In this document: one piece after another, positions 7,940 to 16,469 of the stretch
How positions within the stretch are numbered: the first letter of the stretch is position 1
Layout of the letters: every line of letters begins with the position of its first letter
Origin: Verrucomicrobiia bacterium
Lineage (GTDB): Bacteria; Verrucomicrobiota; Verrucomicrobiia; Limisphaerales; CAIMTB01
Length of the DNA stretch: 64,000 nucleotides
Assembly (NCBI GenBank): GCA_019634625.1
Contig: JAHCBA010000010.1
Location: forward strand, 116,843 to 180,842
Direction of reading: 5' to 3'
Notes under the pieces: model-generated
Database searches by the model: none
What the model saw: only the letters and a program-made list of their open reading frames with translations
What the model was told of the DNA's origin: nothing
Program-made: the position numbers and the translations under genes

Positions 7940-9097
7940 TCAATTGAATCGGAGCGCCGTCTCCTTCCAACGGTCGTACACCCGAAAATTCATGTTCCAA
8001 AACGGTGCGTGCCGCATGCAGGCGTGACTCGTGCTCGCCTCCATCGAGCTTCCGAGCTGGCACACCCACGCCCGAACCAACCGGTCGAACCCCGCGTGCT
8101 CGTACCGGTCGCGAAGGCGTTCGAGCAGAAACTTCGTGCAGACCGGCTGACCCGCCGCCATCGGAAGATCGAAGGACAGCTTCTCCGCCAGACACCCTCC
8201 GTAACACACCTCCCTGAACTCACACGTCGAACAGATCCCGTCCAGACGATTCCGCATCCCGGCGAACAATGCGTCCATCTGCCGGCCCAATCGTTCGAAA
8301 CTCTCCGGACCATCGAACACCACCCGCGGCACGTCCGGATGCCCCGCAATCAGCGGGCACGGCACGATCTCCCGGTTCGGCCGGATCCCGAAAAAGCGCC
8401 GGCCCGCCATGCACCGCCGCGTGGTCAACGCCGGTATCGAGGCCGGAGCCGCCGCGGCCGCCGGGTCGGGCCAGTCCAATGCATCGGCATGGGTGAGGGC
8501 GAAGTCAATCAGACTGGCCAGCAGGTGCTCGTGCAGCTCGGAGGTGACCCGCGCCGCCTTCCCCTTGTTGACCCTCGAAACCGGCACGCAACGGACAAAC
8601 GCCACCTTCTTCTCGACACACATCCGCAGGATGTCCGGCACCGCCTCCACATTCCCCTCGCTGACGGTCACGCCGACGCCGACATTGATCCCGTGGCGCA
8701 CCAGGAGATCGATCTTCTCCATCGTCGTGTCGAACGTCCCCTCCCCCCTCAGCCGGTCGTGTGTTTCCCGATCCGGCCCATCGACACTGATGCGAACCCG
8801 CAGGCGCCAGAACGGCCTCAACCGCGCAATGCGGGTCTCGTCGAGCAGGCCGCCGTGCGAGAGAATCGTGATCCAGTAACCCAGGCGATGGGCAAAATCG
8901 AGCACCTCGAAGATGGGCTTGTAGAGGAATGGCTCGCCCCCGGTGATCGACACATAACGGTTATTCTCCTGGTACGCAGCCCGCAGGATCGAACACACGT
9001 CCTCGAAACCAATCCGGGGCGCCTCCGGCTCGTCCCAGTTGAAGCAATACCGGCACCTGAGGTTGCAGGCGTCGGTCAGGTACACGTCCAAGGCCAT
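7940..9097 (-). CDS. Radical SAM/SPASM peptide-modifying enzyme
   Basis: A 385-residue radical SAM enzyme. The cluster motif is CNLRCRYC at residues 11-18, GGEP at about 53-56, and a SPASM-type C-terminal Cys set (CSTCEFREVCYGGC, about 300-313, plus a further Cys) that would bind auxiliary Fe-S clusters. SPASM proteins commonly install thioether, carbon-carbon or epimer changes in ribosomal peptides. After the SPASM part there is an unusual tail of about 60 residues containing SHACMRHAPFWNMNFRVYDR, which I cannot assign. It is transcribed between the GyrI-like and SagB genes. Radical SAM enzymes are not part of the classic streptolysin machinery, so this predicts a hybrid modification. The chemistry is unknown. 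Confidence 0.9.
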   Translation of the reverse strand: MALDVYLTDACNLRCRYCFNWDEPEAPRIGFEDVCSILRAAYQENNRYVSITGGEPFLYKPIFEVLDFAHRLGYWITILSHGGLLDETRIARLRPFWRLRVRISVDGPDRETHDRLRGEGTFDTTMEKIDLLVRHGINVGVGVTVSEGNVEAVPDILRMCVEKKVAFVRCVPVSRVNKGKAARVTSELHEHLLASLIDFALTHADALDWPDPAAAAAPASIPALTTRRCMAGRRFFGIRPNREIVPCPLIAGHPDVPRVVFDGPESFERLGRQMDALFAGMRNRLDGICSTCEFREVCYGGCLAEKLSFDLPMAAGQPVCTKFLLERLRDRYEHAGFDRLVRAWVCQLGSSMEASTSHACMRHAPFWNMNFRVYDRWKETALRFN

Positions 9098-9144
9098 CTT
9101 GCTACCATTCCCCCCTCAAGGTGGGGAGCCCCGGCACGCGGCCA

Positions 9145-10311
9145 TCAGCCCCCGCCGACCGCCCCCAGGGGAACGAGGAATTGCGTCTTGATCTCGTCGG
9201 TGGTGGCCACCGTGTCCGGATCGGTCAGCAGGCGCAACGCCACCGGCCATGTGGGCTCCAACGGAGCCTGCGCGGCCGTTCGCGCGACCTGCGAAATCTC
9301 CGAGTGAATCGCCGACAAACGTTCGTACTCACCCGCGTGGGTGTAGAGCACCGTCCGATCGAACCCGACCTCACGCAGTCGCAGCGGCTCCTTCACGTCG
9401 GCACGCCGCACCAGTGGCAACCCGATCTCCATCTCAACCTCCCTCACCAGGTCGGGATTGCTGTACACCAACGCCAAGGGCGCCGTCGCGGCACCGGCCA
9501 GCGATTCCCCAAGGCCTTGTTCTTCGAACGCCGCCATGAACTGCTTCAGAAACTCTCCGATCCGCTCGATGGGGCCCACGAACCGTTGCGAAGCCAGCAG
9601 GTACTCGACCCGCCCCGCCGCCCCGACGGCGTCCGCCACCCGTTTCCTCTCGTCGTCGGTCAGCGCAGGCGGCCGCACGACCGGGACAACGAGGTCCGTA
9701 TGAATCAGGTCGGGCTCGACCGTTCGGGGATCGTTCATCAACCGAAGCCACACCGGGAATGTCGGCCGACTCCCTTCGGGCAACGCCTTCTCGATCTCCT
9801 CGAACACCTGGTTCAGCCGCTCGTACGGACCCATGTGCGAACACCGCACCGCCACCGGTTCGAGGAATCGTTCCAGGGTCAGGGGGTCCCGCGGTCGCAG
9901 CGCACCCGGAACCGTCAACCCGATGGCCATCGGAACCTCGGCCATGCCCCTCGGATCCTGGTACACGATCACCACGGCCTTCGACTCGAAGCCCTCACGG
10001 GTCAACAACGCCTCATCCAGACCCTGCGCTGCAAACTCGCGCGAGAACGCCTCGAGGAGGGCCTCCACCCGCTGGAATGGTGCCGTGACCCTCCGGACGA
10101 CGGCCCATTGGCCCACCGGCCCAGCCTCGTTCGCCGCGGCGCGGATGCACTCGATATGCTCTTCATCCAATCCTCCTTGTTCCTGGGAAAAGGCCGTCGC
10201 CCCCACGAGGAATAACGCCCCCGCCAGCAGTGACGCCCCCGCCAGCAGTGCGGTGAACCCTGCGCCCGCTCCCAGGCGAACGCTTCGAACGAACAAAGTT
10301 AGGTCTTTCAC
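9145..10311 (-). CDS. Secreted or membrane-anchored protein with tandem GyrI-like repeats
   Basis: The start is a GTG nine bases after GGAGG, giving 388 residues. Residues 10-45 are a signal peptide or membrane anchor (ALLAGASLLAGALFLVGATAFS). The mature part is a tandem duplication of a unit of about 160 residues. Each unit has a helical EALLEAFSREF / IGEFLKQFMAAF segment, then AVVIVYQDP / PLALVYSNPD, and a second half with MGPYERLN / HAGEYERLS followed by FPVWLRLMNDP / WPVALRLLTDP. The HxGPYExL-like signature and fold pattern match GyrI/effector-binding domains, which bind small amphipathic molecules. Sitting between the precursor and the maturation enzymes, it could sequester the product outside the membrane as immunity, or chaperone it. 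That is inference. Confidence 0.7.
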   Translation of the reverse strand: MKDLTLFVRSVRLGAGAGFTALLAGASLLAGALFLVGATAFSQEQGGLDEEHIECIRAAANEAGPVGQWAVVRRVTAPFQRVEALLEAFSREFAAQGLDEALLTREGFESKAVVIVYQDPRGMAEVPMAIGLTVPGALRPRDPLTLERFLEPVAVRCSHMGPYERLNQVFEEIEKALPEGSRPTFPVWLRLMNDPRTVEPDLIHTDLVVPVVRPPALTDDERKRVADAVGAAGRVEYLLASQRFVGPIERIGEFLKQFMAAFEEQGLGESLAGAATAPLALVYSNPDLVREVEMEIGLPLVRRADVKEPLRLREVGFDRTVLYTHAGEYERLSAIHSEISQVARTAAQAPLEPTWPVALRLLTDPDTVATTDEIKTQFLVPLGAVGGG

Positions 10312-10363
10312 AATGGGTGTCCTCCAAGACCGGACCCACCGGCCTCCAACAGGGATTAGCCGC

Positions 10364-10404
10364 GGTTGGGTTTCGCCGCGGTTGGGGGTTGGGTTTCGCC
10401 GCGG
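10364..10404. repeat. 18-bp direct repeat between precursor and downstream genes
   Basis: The unit GGTTGGGTTTCGCCGCGG occurs at 10364-10381 and 10387-10404, five bases apart, with a third CCGCGG just outside. The self-complementary CCGCGG blocks can pair, so the transcript could fold in the 94-base gap between the precursor stop and the GyrI-like gene. Precursor genes often sit before a leaky terminator or processing site so that substrate exceeds enzymes. That role is inference here, since no U-run follows. Confidence 0.6.
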
Positions 10405-10405
10405 C

Positions 10406-10546
10406 TTACCAGCAGCAACTCGAACAACAACTGCAGTGGCCCCCGCCGCAAGTCGAACTCGCGCCCGGGACCAGGACGATACTCTGCACGCCCAAATCGC
10501 ACGTGGACCCGATCTGGTGCGAAAACTCAATCAAGGTAGTGTTCAT
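10406..10546 (-). CDS. LAP/TOMM precursor peptide (46 residues, Cys-rich core)
   Basis: A short gene found by reading the minus strand upstream of the maturation genes. The leader begins MNTTLIEFSHQIGSTC and contains F8-S-H-Q-I12, matching the FxxxB recognition motif described for SagA leaders. The region LVPGASST precedes the core CGGGHCSCCSSCCW and parallels the VAPGG junction of SagA. The last 17 residues hold six Cys and six Ser/Thr with Gly spacers, exactly the residues that YcaO systems cyclise. GAGG lies six bases before the ATG, and TAA ends the frame. It is the first gene of the cluster, 94 bases before the GyrI-like gene. The bulky terminal Trp is unusual. The leader/core boundary is inferred, not seen. 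No second copy was found nearby. Confidence 0.85.
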   Translation of the reverse strand: MNTTLIEFSHQIGSTCDLGVQSIVLVPGASSTCGGGHCSCCSSCCW

Positions 10547-10668
10547 ATCGATCCTCGAACGGCTTGCCAATATGGTCTTTGCCAACGACGGCCGCCGTTC
10601 GGCCCCTCTCTCGGGTCACCCCACGGCAAGCTCCCAACCTCCATGTGTTCTATCCGTGAATCGCCGTG

Positions 10669-10697
10669 TGTGTAGAAAACGGTCCGGATAAAGTCAA
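10669..10697 (-). promoter_or_regulatory. Candidate sigma70-type promoter of the LAP operon
   Basis: On the minus strand TTGACT is followed after 17 bases by TACACA, about 120 bases before the precursor ATG. The region is locally A+T-rich (TTTATTAGATATGAATTGAC), which stands out in this GC-rich chromosome. The -10 match is weak and TATGAA just upstream is an alternative. The rest of 10547-10908, between the precursor and the divergent secreted-protein gene, shows no other gene I can support. Confidence 0.45.
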
Positions 10698-10908
10698 TTC
10701 ATATCTAATAAAATGCCGGGAAATAAACTCCGCCCTGGATCGACCGCCTCGGGCTGCCTGGACTGCGGCGCTCCAGAACCGGTGCGCCGGCATCGCCTCC
10801 GTCCCGGACGACTCGTGGAGGCACCGGCGCTTATCTTCAAGAGAAGAATCCGCTTGACGCGTTGGACCGGCCGAGTGCTACGGTCCGAACCTCACGAAAG
10901 GAGTGCTT

Positions 10909-11970
10909 GTGGGTATTTCGTCCGACCGGTTCGACTGTCATCCCGACTCCGGCTCGTTGCTCCCTGCGGTGTCCCGACCCGGGTTGCGACCGGTGCCGGA
11001 ACCTCACCCGGACACCGCACCGCCCCGCCGCGTCTGTCGCACATCGGCCGTGCTTTCCATTGCCGCGGCGATCTCCGTCGTCCTGCTCCTCGGCTCCGGC
11101 AAACTCGCCGCGCAGTCCGATTCTCCCGACCGGTTGGCATTCGTGTACACCCACCAGATCGAGGTGAACTGTCAGGATGCCGTGGCAACGCAGTCCGGGT
11201 GGATCGACGTCAAGACGGGAAGTTATGGTTTCGATTATGTCATCAAGAAATTCATCCCGGGCTATCGCTGGGAGGTTGCTAGCCCCGTAACCCTGGCCAC
11301 CTCCAGCGCGGGTCCCATCGCGGCCCTGCAAATCGATGGCGCAAGCAACCTCCTCTCACTCACCGGCGGCGCGCTGAAATACTCGGCATTGGTGACCGCA
11401 AAGGGCCCGCTGATGGACCTGCGAACGCGGATTTTCGTGGAACGAAGGGGTGACGTCGTTTACGCGAACCTGCACACGCGCGGAAAGTCCGACCTGCCCG
11501 ACCTGACGACCCTGGTCTCGCCCATGGTCGTGACGCAGACCCCAAACCCGGGCGGCGGATTCACCGAGCGCGGCGTGAAGGTGATGTTCGCCGCCGACGG
11601 AACCCGCCTCGAGAGCGAATTCGAGGCGGTCTACACAGGTGTGGACCTCCCAGGCCCGCAGGTGCGCACCGTCGATATTGCCTTCGTTGACATGGCCCCC
11701 GATCGTTCGTGCGGGCGCTTGAATCTGACCAGCGAGGTCCGCCCGGCCACTCCTGCCGTGGCGCCTGCCATCGACATCGCGCGCCGCGACGCGTCCACGG
11801 TGCGACTCCACTGGCAGGGCTCCTCGGCATGCGCCATCGAACGGGCCGAGTCGATCTCCGGACCCTGGGTGGGCAGCGATCTGGTCCCGCAGTGCGTGGA
11901 CGGAACATGTGAGGCCTTCGCGCCGACAACCGGCGCCGGAGCCTACTATCGCCTTCGTTGCGCCAACTGA
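10909..11970 (+). CDS. Secreted protein of unknown function
   Basis: I take the GTG at 10909 because AAAGGAG lies five bases before it; a GTG at 10903 overlaps that site. The product is 353 residues with a long polar lead-in, then a hydrophobic segment near 50-68 (AVLSIAAAISVVLLLGSGKLAAQ) that resembles a signal peptide, so a later start is possible. The mature part is beta-rich and has paired Cys residues near the C-terminus (QCVDGTCEAF). It ends AYYRLRCAN, close to the FYRLR-type ending common on secreted proteins of this phylum. No family recognised. It is divergent from the LAP operon with about 360 bases between, and may be unrelated. Tandem copies of GATACCGCCTGGCATCC near 12070-12105 lie downstream in an otherwise empty gap. 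Confidence 0.7.
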   Translation: MGISSDRFDCHPDSGSLLPAVSRPGLRPVPEPHPDTAPPRRVCRTSAVLSIAAAISVVLLLGSGKLAAQSDSPDRLAFVYTHQIEVNCQDAVATQSGWIDVKTGSYGFDYVIKKFIPGYRWEVASPVTLATSSAGPIAALQIDGASNLLSLTGGALKYSALVTAKGPLMDLRTRIFVERRGDVVYANLHTRGKSDLPDLTTLVSPMVVTQTPNPGGGFTERGVKVMFAADGTRLESEFEAVYTGVDLPGPQVRTVDIAFVDMAPDRSCGRLNLTSEVRPATPAVAPAIDIARRDASTVRLHWQGSSACAIERAESISGPWVGSDLVPQCVDGTCEAFAPTTGAGAYYRLRCAN

Positions 11971-12154
11971 CGCTCCTCTCCTGGCTCCGCTCGTTGGACA
12001 GGACAGGTTTCCCCTGCGCAAACCTGGCCGGGATCTAAGAGCGCATGAAGGGTCGATGAGCCACGACCCGATACCGCCTGGCATCCGATACCGCCTGGCA
12101 TCCAATAGCACCCCTCGTGACCCGCGTTGAAGCGCGGTTGTCGAATGTAAGCAC

Positions 12155-13621
12155 TCACCCCAGCACCCCGGGAATGGGCCGTGCCCCTCCCGCCACACCG
12201 GTCAGCCGTTCCTGCCGTCCGGCCACCTCGAAGTGCAGCGCCTCGTGGTCCAGCCCCAAGGCATTCAAGACCGTCGCATGCAAATCCCGGAAAGGGACCG
12301 GCTGATCCGCCGCCATCAACCCGATCTCGTCCGTCGCCCCGATCCGCGCCCCCGGACGAGTGCCCCCGCCCGCCAGCCACACGGTGAACCCGGCGGCATT
12401 GTGCTGACGCCCACGGTCCCCCTGCATCATCGGAGTGCGTCCGAACTCACTCGCCCAAACGACCAGCGTCTCCTCCAGCAACCCGCGCTCTTCCAGGTCG
12501 GACAGCAGCGCCGCGATCGGCTCATCGGTCCAGCGCGCCCGCGGGGTGTGATTCTGCGTCAGGCGATCGTGCGCATCCCACCCGTCCTTGTCGGGCATGT
12601 CGTACACCTGCACGAACCGCACCCCCTTCTCGACCAGACGCCGGGCCAGGAGGCATTTCCGCCCGAAGCTCCGGGTCCTTCCGTCCCCATGCTCGAACCC
12701 ATAGGCGCGCCGCAACGATTCGGGTTCCCCTTCGACATCGCCCACCTCGAGGGCCGCCGCCTGCATCCGGTACGCCAGTTCGTAGCTGGCCATCCGGGCC
12801 TCCAGTCCGCCATGCCCGGGACGGCTCTCGCGATGACGCCGGTTCAAGTCATGGATCAGGTCCAGCGACGCCCGCTGCCCCGCACGGAAGGGTTCCGGCG
12901 GCAGGAGGTCCAGCACGGGCGTCCCCTGATCCCGCAGGCGCGTCGGCTGGAAGGCCGGAGGCAGGAACCCGTTGGAATAGTTCGCCGCGCCCCCCAACGG
13001 ACCCGCATCGAACAACATCACGTACCCCGGCAGATCCTGGTTCTCCGTGCCCAGCCCGTAAGTCACCCATGAGCCCAGGCTCGCCTTCCCCGGCCGGATC
13101 TCACCCGTGTGCAACTGGTAACTCGCCGGGGCGTGGTTGTTCGATTCCGCCTGCACCGAATGCAGCACGCACAACCGATCGGCGTGTTCCGCCACCCGCG
13201 GATACAACTCGCTCACCCACAGGCCCGACTCCCCATGCTGCTTCCACGCGTACGGGCTCCCCATCAACTCGTCCTTGCAGCCATGGAAGACATTCGCATG
13301 CCGGCTCGCTTCCACCGCCTTCCGGATCGAGTCCGGCACCGGTTTCCCATCCAGCTTCTGCAACAGCGGCTTGTAGTCGAAGGTGTCCACCTGCGACGGC
13401 CCGCCCACCATGAACAGGAAGATCACCGACTTCGCCCGGGGCGCGAAATGCGGCGGCCGGGCGGCGTACGGCCGCATCGGATCGATCACCGGCCCGACCG
13501 ACGGCCCTCCCGCCGCCCGTGCCTCCCCCTGCCGCAGCGCCGTCAGCGCCACCGCCCCGAACCCCGCCCCCATTCGCCGCAGGAAATGCCGGCGATGACA
13601 CGGTGATGGCGCAAGGAACAT
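12155..13621 (-). CDS. DUF1501 family protein (Tat-exported, sulfatase-like fold)
   Basis: A 488-residue DUF1501 protein. It starts with a twin-arginine signal (RRHFLRRMGAGFGAVALTAL). It contains hallmarks of the family: FLFMVGGPSQVDTFDYKP, LHSVQAESNNHAPASYQLHTG, YDMPDKDGWDAHD, and a C-terminal WASEFGRTPMMQGDRGRQHN that resembles the alkaline-phosphatase/sulfatase metal site. The family is abundant in Planctomycetes and Verrucomicrobia, often next to DUF1549/DUF1553 cytochrome-like proteins, but no such partner is adjacent here. The start at 13621 puts the Tat motif close to the N-terminus; the longer frame to 13681 adds nothing recognisable. Enzymatic role unknown. Confidence 0.9.
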   Translation of the reverse strand: MFLAPSPCHRRHFLRRMGAGFGAVALTALRQGEARAAGGPSVGPVIDPMRPYAARPPHFAPRAKSVIFLFMVGGPSQVDTFDYKPLLQKLDGKPVPDSIRKAVEASRHANVFHGCKDELMGSPYAWKQHGESGLWVSELYPRVAEHADRLCVLHSVQAESNNHAPASYQLHTGEIRPGKASLGSWVTYGLGTENQDLPGYVMLFDAGPLGGAANYSNGFLPPAFQPTRLRDQGTPVLDLLPPEPFRAGQRASLDLIHDLNRRHRESRPGHGGLEARMASYELAYRMQAAALEVGDVEGEPESLRRAYGFEHGDGRTRSFGRKCLLARRLVEKGVRFVQVYDMPDKDGWDAHDRLTQNHTPRARWTDEPIAALLSDLEERGLLEETLVVWASEFGRTPMMQGDRGRQHNAAGFTVWLAGGGTRPGARIGATDEIGLMAADQPVPFRDLHATVLNALGLDHEALHFEVAGRQERLTGVAGGARPIPGVLG

Positions 13622-13702
13622 GCAGGCATCCTGAACCTGGCCTCCCACCCCTGACCAGTCGCAATCTGCGCCCCGCTTCACCCTTCGGAGGGACGAGCTC
13701 CG

Positions 13703-14785
13703 CTAGTACACCCCTTCCACGATCTGCTTCTCCATCGCGCCAAACGGACGCACATCCCCCACCCCGTCCCATGCATAGGGCGGACGCGGCGGCCGCCGCA
13801 TCGCCTCGTCCCGTTCGAGAAAGCGCGGCATGAAGAACTCCCGCGTCAGGGTGGTCAGTTCGACCCGCCCGAATTCGCCGTACGGCACCAGTTCATCCGT
13901 TTGTTTCGGGTTCACCACCCGCAGCACGGCCCGCGGCTGCGGGGCATAATACGTCACGCTGAACTGGTCCTCGGGCTCCAACGGCACGCTGGCGGCCAGT
14001 CCCATCAGCGTGTTGCCGTAGGTCGGATAAAAGCCGATGCGGTTCTCCAGCAACTCCTCGACAAGGAACCGGACCTCCTGCGGCTTCATCGAGGTTCCCC
14101 CGCAAAACACGCCCCGAATCCCGGCCTCCCAGAGGTTCACCTTCTCCGCCAGGGCCTCGAGCAGCTTCGGGGTCGTGAACAGGCCGCTGACCTTCCGGTT
14201 CTTCAGGATGATCACCGCCTGCTCGACCACATGCGCCATGTAGGCCTTGGCCACTTCGTACTGCTTCTGAGCCAGCACCTTCTTCACCCAGCGCGGATCC
14301 AGGTCGATGAAGTAGCAGGGGCTCCCCCGGAAATTCGCCAGATGCTCGATCGCCAGACGCAACCGCCGCGGCCCCGTCGGACCCACCATCAGCCAGGCCC
14401 CGCCCCGCGGGAAATGCTCGTCCTTCACCTTCCCGCTGAACTCTTCGTAATCGACCTTGAAATCGTTCCACCCGATCCGCTGCTTCGGCATCCCCGTCGT
14501 CCCGCCCGTCTCGAACACATTGTATGGCTTCCCCCGATAGGCCGCCGGCACCCAGACCTCCGGCTGCATGTCCCGCAGCCACGCATCCTCGAAGTGCGGA
14601 AACCGGGCCAGATCCGCGAACGTTCGCAACTCGGTCCGTGGATCCCAGTGCCTGGCCGCCCACTCGAGCCAGAACGGACATCCGGTCTCGGGGGAAAAAT
14701 GCCACTTCAGGATCTCGCGAAGGTGGGCGTCCAGGGCCTGTCTGGCTTCCTCGAGGGTTTCAGGTGCAACAATGGGAATCGGCAT
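13703..14785 (-). CDS. Adenylate-forming enzyme related to phenylacetate-CoA ligase / F390 synthetase
   Basis: A 360-residue protein with the AMP-binding phosphate loop FETGGTTGMPKQRIGWNDF (about 89-107), a variant of the SSGTTGxPK motif, and the YPTYGNTLMG region matching the adenine-binding YG(x)TE-type motif. PaaK-like enzymes are usually about 430 residues. This one is shorter and seems to lack most of the C-terminal lid, ending soon after RPPYAWDGVGDVRPFG. It would activate a carboxylate as an acyl-adenylate; substrate unknown. It lies 81 bases upstream of the DUF1501 gene on the same strand, and a fragment of the dispersed intergenic repeat (CGGAGGGACGAGCTCCG) sits in that gap. Confidence 0.75.
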   Translation of the reverse strand: MPIPIVAPETLEEARQALDAHLREILKWHFSPETGCPFWLEWAARHWDPRTELRTFADLARFPHFEDAWLRDMQPEVWVPAAYRGKPYNVFETGGTTGMPKQRIGWNDFKVDYEEFSGKVKDEHFPRGGAWLMVGPTGPRRLRLAIEHLANFRGSPCYFIDLDPRWVKKVLAQKQYEVAKAYMAHVVEQAVIILKNRKVSGLFTTPKLLEALAEKVNLWEAGIRGVFCGGTSMKPQEVRFLVEELLENRIGFYPTYGNTLMGLAASVPLEPEDQFSVTYYAPQPRAVLRVVNPKQTDELVPYGEFGRVELTTLTREFFMPRFLERDEAMRRPPRPPYAWDGVGDVRPFGAMEKQIVEGVY

Positions 14786-14891
14786 GGGAGTGCTTTGGGT
14801 TCAGAAGGGATCGAGCGCGTGGGATGACTTCCGGGATGGCTCCTCACTCCTGGCCACGGCCTTTCGCCCCGTCGAAGCCAGGAGCAACCGT

Positions 14892-16469
14892 TCAGGATTT
14901 CGGCGGAAAGAACTTCTCCACCGTCTCCGGCCGCGGCGGTTGAGTGGCCAGCGACACCGTCACCAGCGTCACCAGCGCCGCCCCGAAGATGAACACCACC
15001 GGCATCATCCCGAAGATCAGCAATTCATCCACCCCGGGCGGCCGGTCCGTTGCCAGGATGTCACGGTAGAACAGGACGAGCCAGGTCACCGTCGCCGCCG
15101 CCAGCGACGCCAGCGCCCCGGCCCGGGTGGCCCGCTTCCAGTACGCCGCGGCGAAGGCCAGCGGAAACAGCGACGCAAACCCGCTGAAACACCACACGCC
15201 CAGGTCGAACACATGCGCGCTGTCCTGCAGATACAACGCAAGGCCGTAGGTGATCGCCACAATCATGACAATGAATCCCCGTGCCAGCAGGATCTTCTCC
15301 CGGTCGCTGAACCGGTGCTTCCCAAATCGGCGCACCACGATGTCCTGCGTGAACATCGTTCCCAGACACATGAACTGCGAATCCAGGCTCGACATGATCG
15401 CCGCCAGCACGCCCGCGGCCACGACGCCCAGCAGCACCGGCGAATGCACCAGGTCATTCACCATCCGCCCCAGCACCGCGTTCGGATTCGACCCGGCCCC
15501 AAGCTGCGCCGCCGACCACATCCCGATCAGGATGCACGGCAGCCACACGATCATGATGCACACCGGATGCGCGATCACGGTCAGCCGGAAACTCTTCGCG
15601 CTGCGGGCCGTCAGCCAGTGCTGGAACAGATGCGGAAACATCCCGACCGATAACGGTATGAGACAGTAGGAGAAGAACTGCGCGTGCCCGATCAACCCTT
15701 CCCGCGCCATCCGCGCGCCTCCGAACACGCTCTCCGCCGCCAGCCGGCTCGCCTCCGCCGGACCTCCCATCCGGCCCGAAATCATGACAAATGCCAGAAT
15801 CCCAGCCCCCATGAACACCAGCGTCTGAAACGTGTTGGCCCACACCGCCCCACGCAGGCCCCCGAAAAACACATAGCCCAGAACAATCAGACAGATCACC
15901 CCGCCTCCGATCCATGGAGGCAACCCTCCCGAGAGCGGCGACGGACTCCCGTCCGGTCGCAACAACGGAAAGGCCTCCGGAAACATCCCCGCCGTCGTCG
16001 ATTGCAGAAACTTCCCCGCCGCAATCACGCCAACCAGCAGATAAGGGATCACCAGCAACACCAGCACCGGAAACAGCGCATAACCCAGGGTCGGCGACTC
16101 GAATCGATCCCGGAAATACGAGCATTGCGTGACGTATCCGTACCGCTTCCCCACCGCCCACATCCGGATGCCAATCAGGAAGAACACGGCCGAATGGATC
16201 AGCCCGGACCAGGAGGCCATCAATCCGTACACCCCGATGCCCGAGGTGTACGCCTTGCCGGTCGAACCCACGATGGCAAAGCCGGTCATCGTGGTGCCAA
16301 AGATCGACATCAGCAGCAGAAACGGCCCGATGGACCGGCTCACCACGAAATAGTCGGCGCTGGTGCCCCGGAAGAACCGGCTGCTGACCACGCCCAGCCC
16401 CAGCAGCAGTGCCAGATAGCCGCTCAGAATGAACAGCGGCAGCGTCGAGGGAGCTTCCGCCGGATTCAT
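14892..16469 (-). CDS. Sodium:solute symporter (SSS family)
   Basis: A 525-residue membrane protein with about 13 hydrophobic segments. It has the SSS pattern: GYLALLLGLGVVSSRFFRGTSADYFVVSRSIG at the N-terminus, GTTMTGFAIVGSTGKAY, the VFFGGLRGAVWANTFQTLVF signature near residue 210, and AAIMSSLDSQFM, which is the GxxxSS-D-type Na+ site. It would import an organic solute with Na+. The start ATG overlaps the stop of the DUF3311 gene as ATGA. This pairing of a small two-helix protein with an SSS transporter is a known arrangement, so they probably form one transporter. Substrate not deducible. Confidence 0.92.
   Translation of the reverse strand: MNPAEAPSTLPLFILSGYLALLLGLGVVSSRFFRGTSADYFVVSRSIGPFLLLMSIFGTTMTGFAIVGSTGKAYTSGIGVYGLMASWSGLIHSAVFFLIGIRMWAVGKRYGYVTQCSYFRDRFESPTLGYALFPVLVLLVIPYLLVGVIAAGKFLQSTTAGMFPEAFPLLRPDGSPSPLSGGLPPWIGGGVICLIVLGYVFFGGLRGAVWANTFQTLVFMGAGILAFVMISGRMGGPAEASRLAAESVFGGARMAREGLIGHAQFFSYCLIPLSVGMFPHLFQHWLTARSAKSFRLTVIAHPVCIMIVWLPCILIGMWSAAQLGAGSNPNAVLGRMVNDLVHSPVLLGVVAAGVLAAIMSSLDSQFMCLGTMFTQDIVVRRFGKHRFSDREKILLARGFIVMIVAITYGLALYLQDSAHVFDLGVWCFSGFASLFPLAFAAAYWKRATRAGALASLAAATVTWLVLFYRDILATDRPPGVDELLIFGMMPVVFIFGAALVTLVTVSLATQPPRPETVEKFFPPKS

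Noticed and set aside
10543..10644. 33-residue minus-strand frame whose TGA overlaps the precursor ATG
   Set aside because: The overlap is suggestive of coupling, but there is no ribosome site before its ATG and the sequence has no leader or core character.
10317..10691. Plus-strand 124-codon frame across the precursor
   Set aside because: Antisense to the precursor, which has the better start, ribosome site and fit to the operon.
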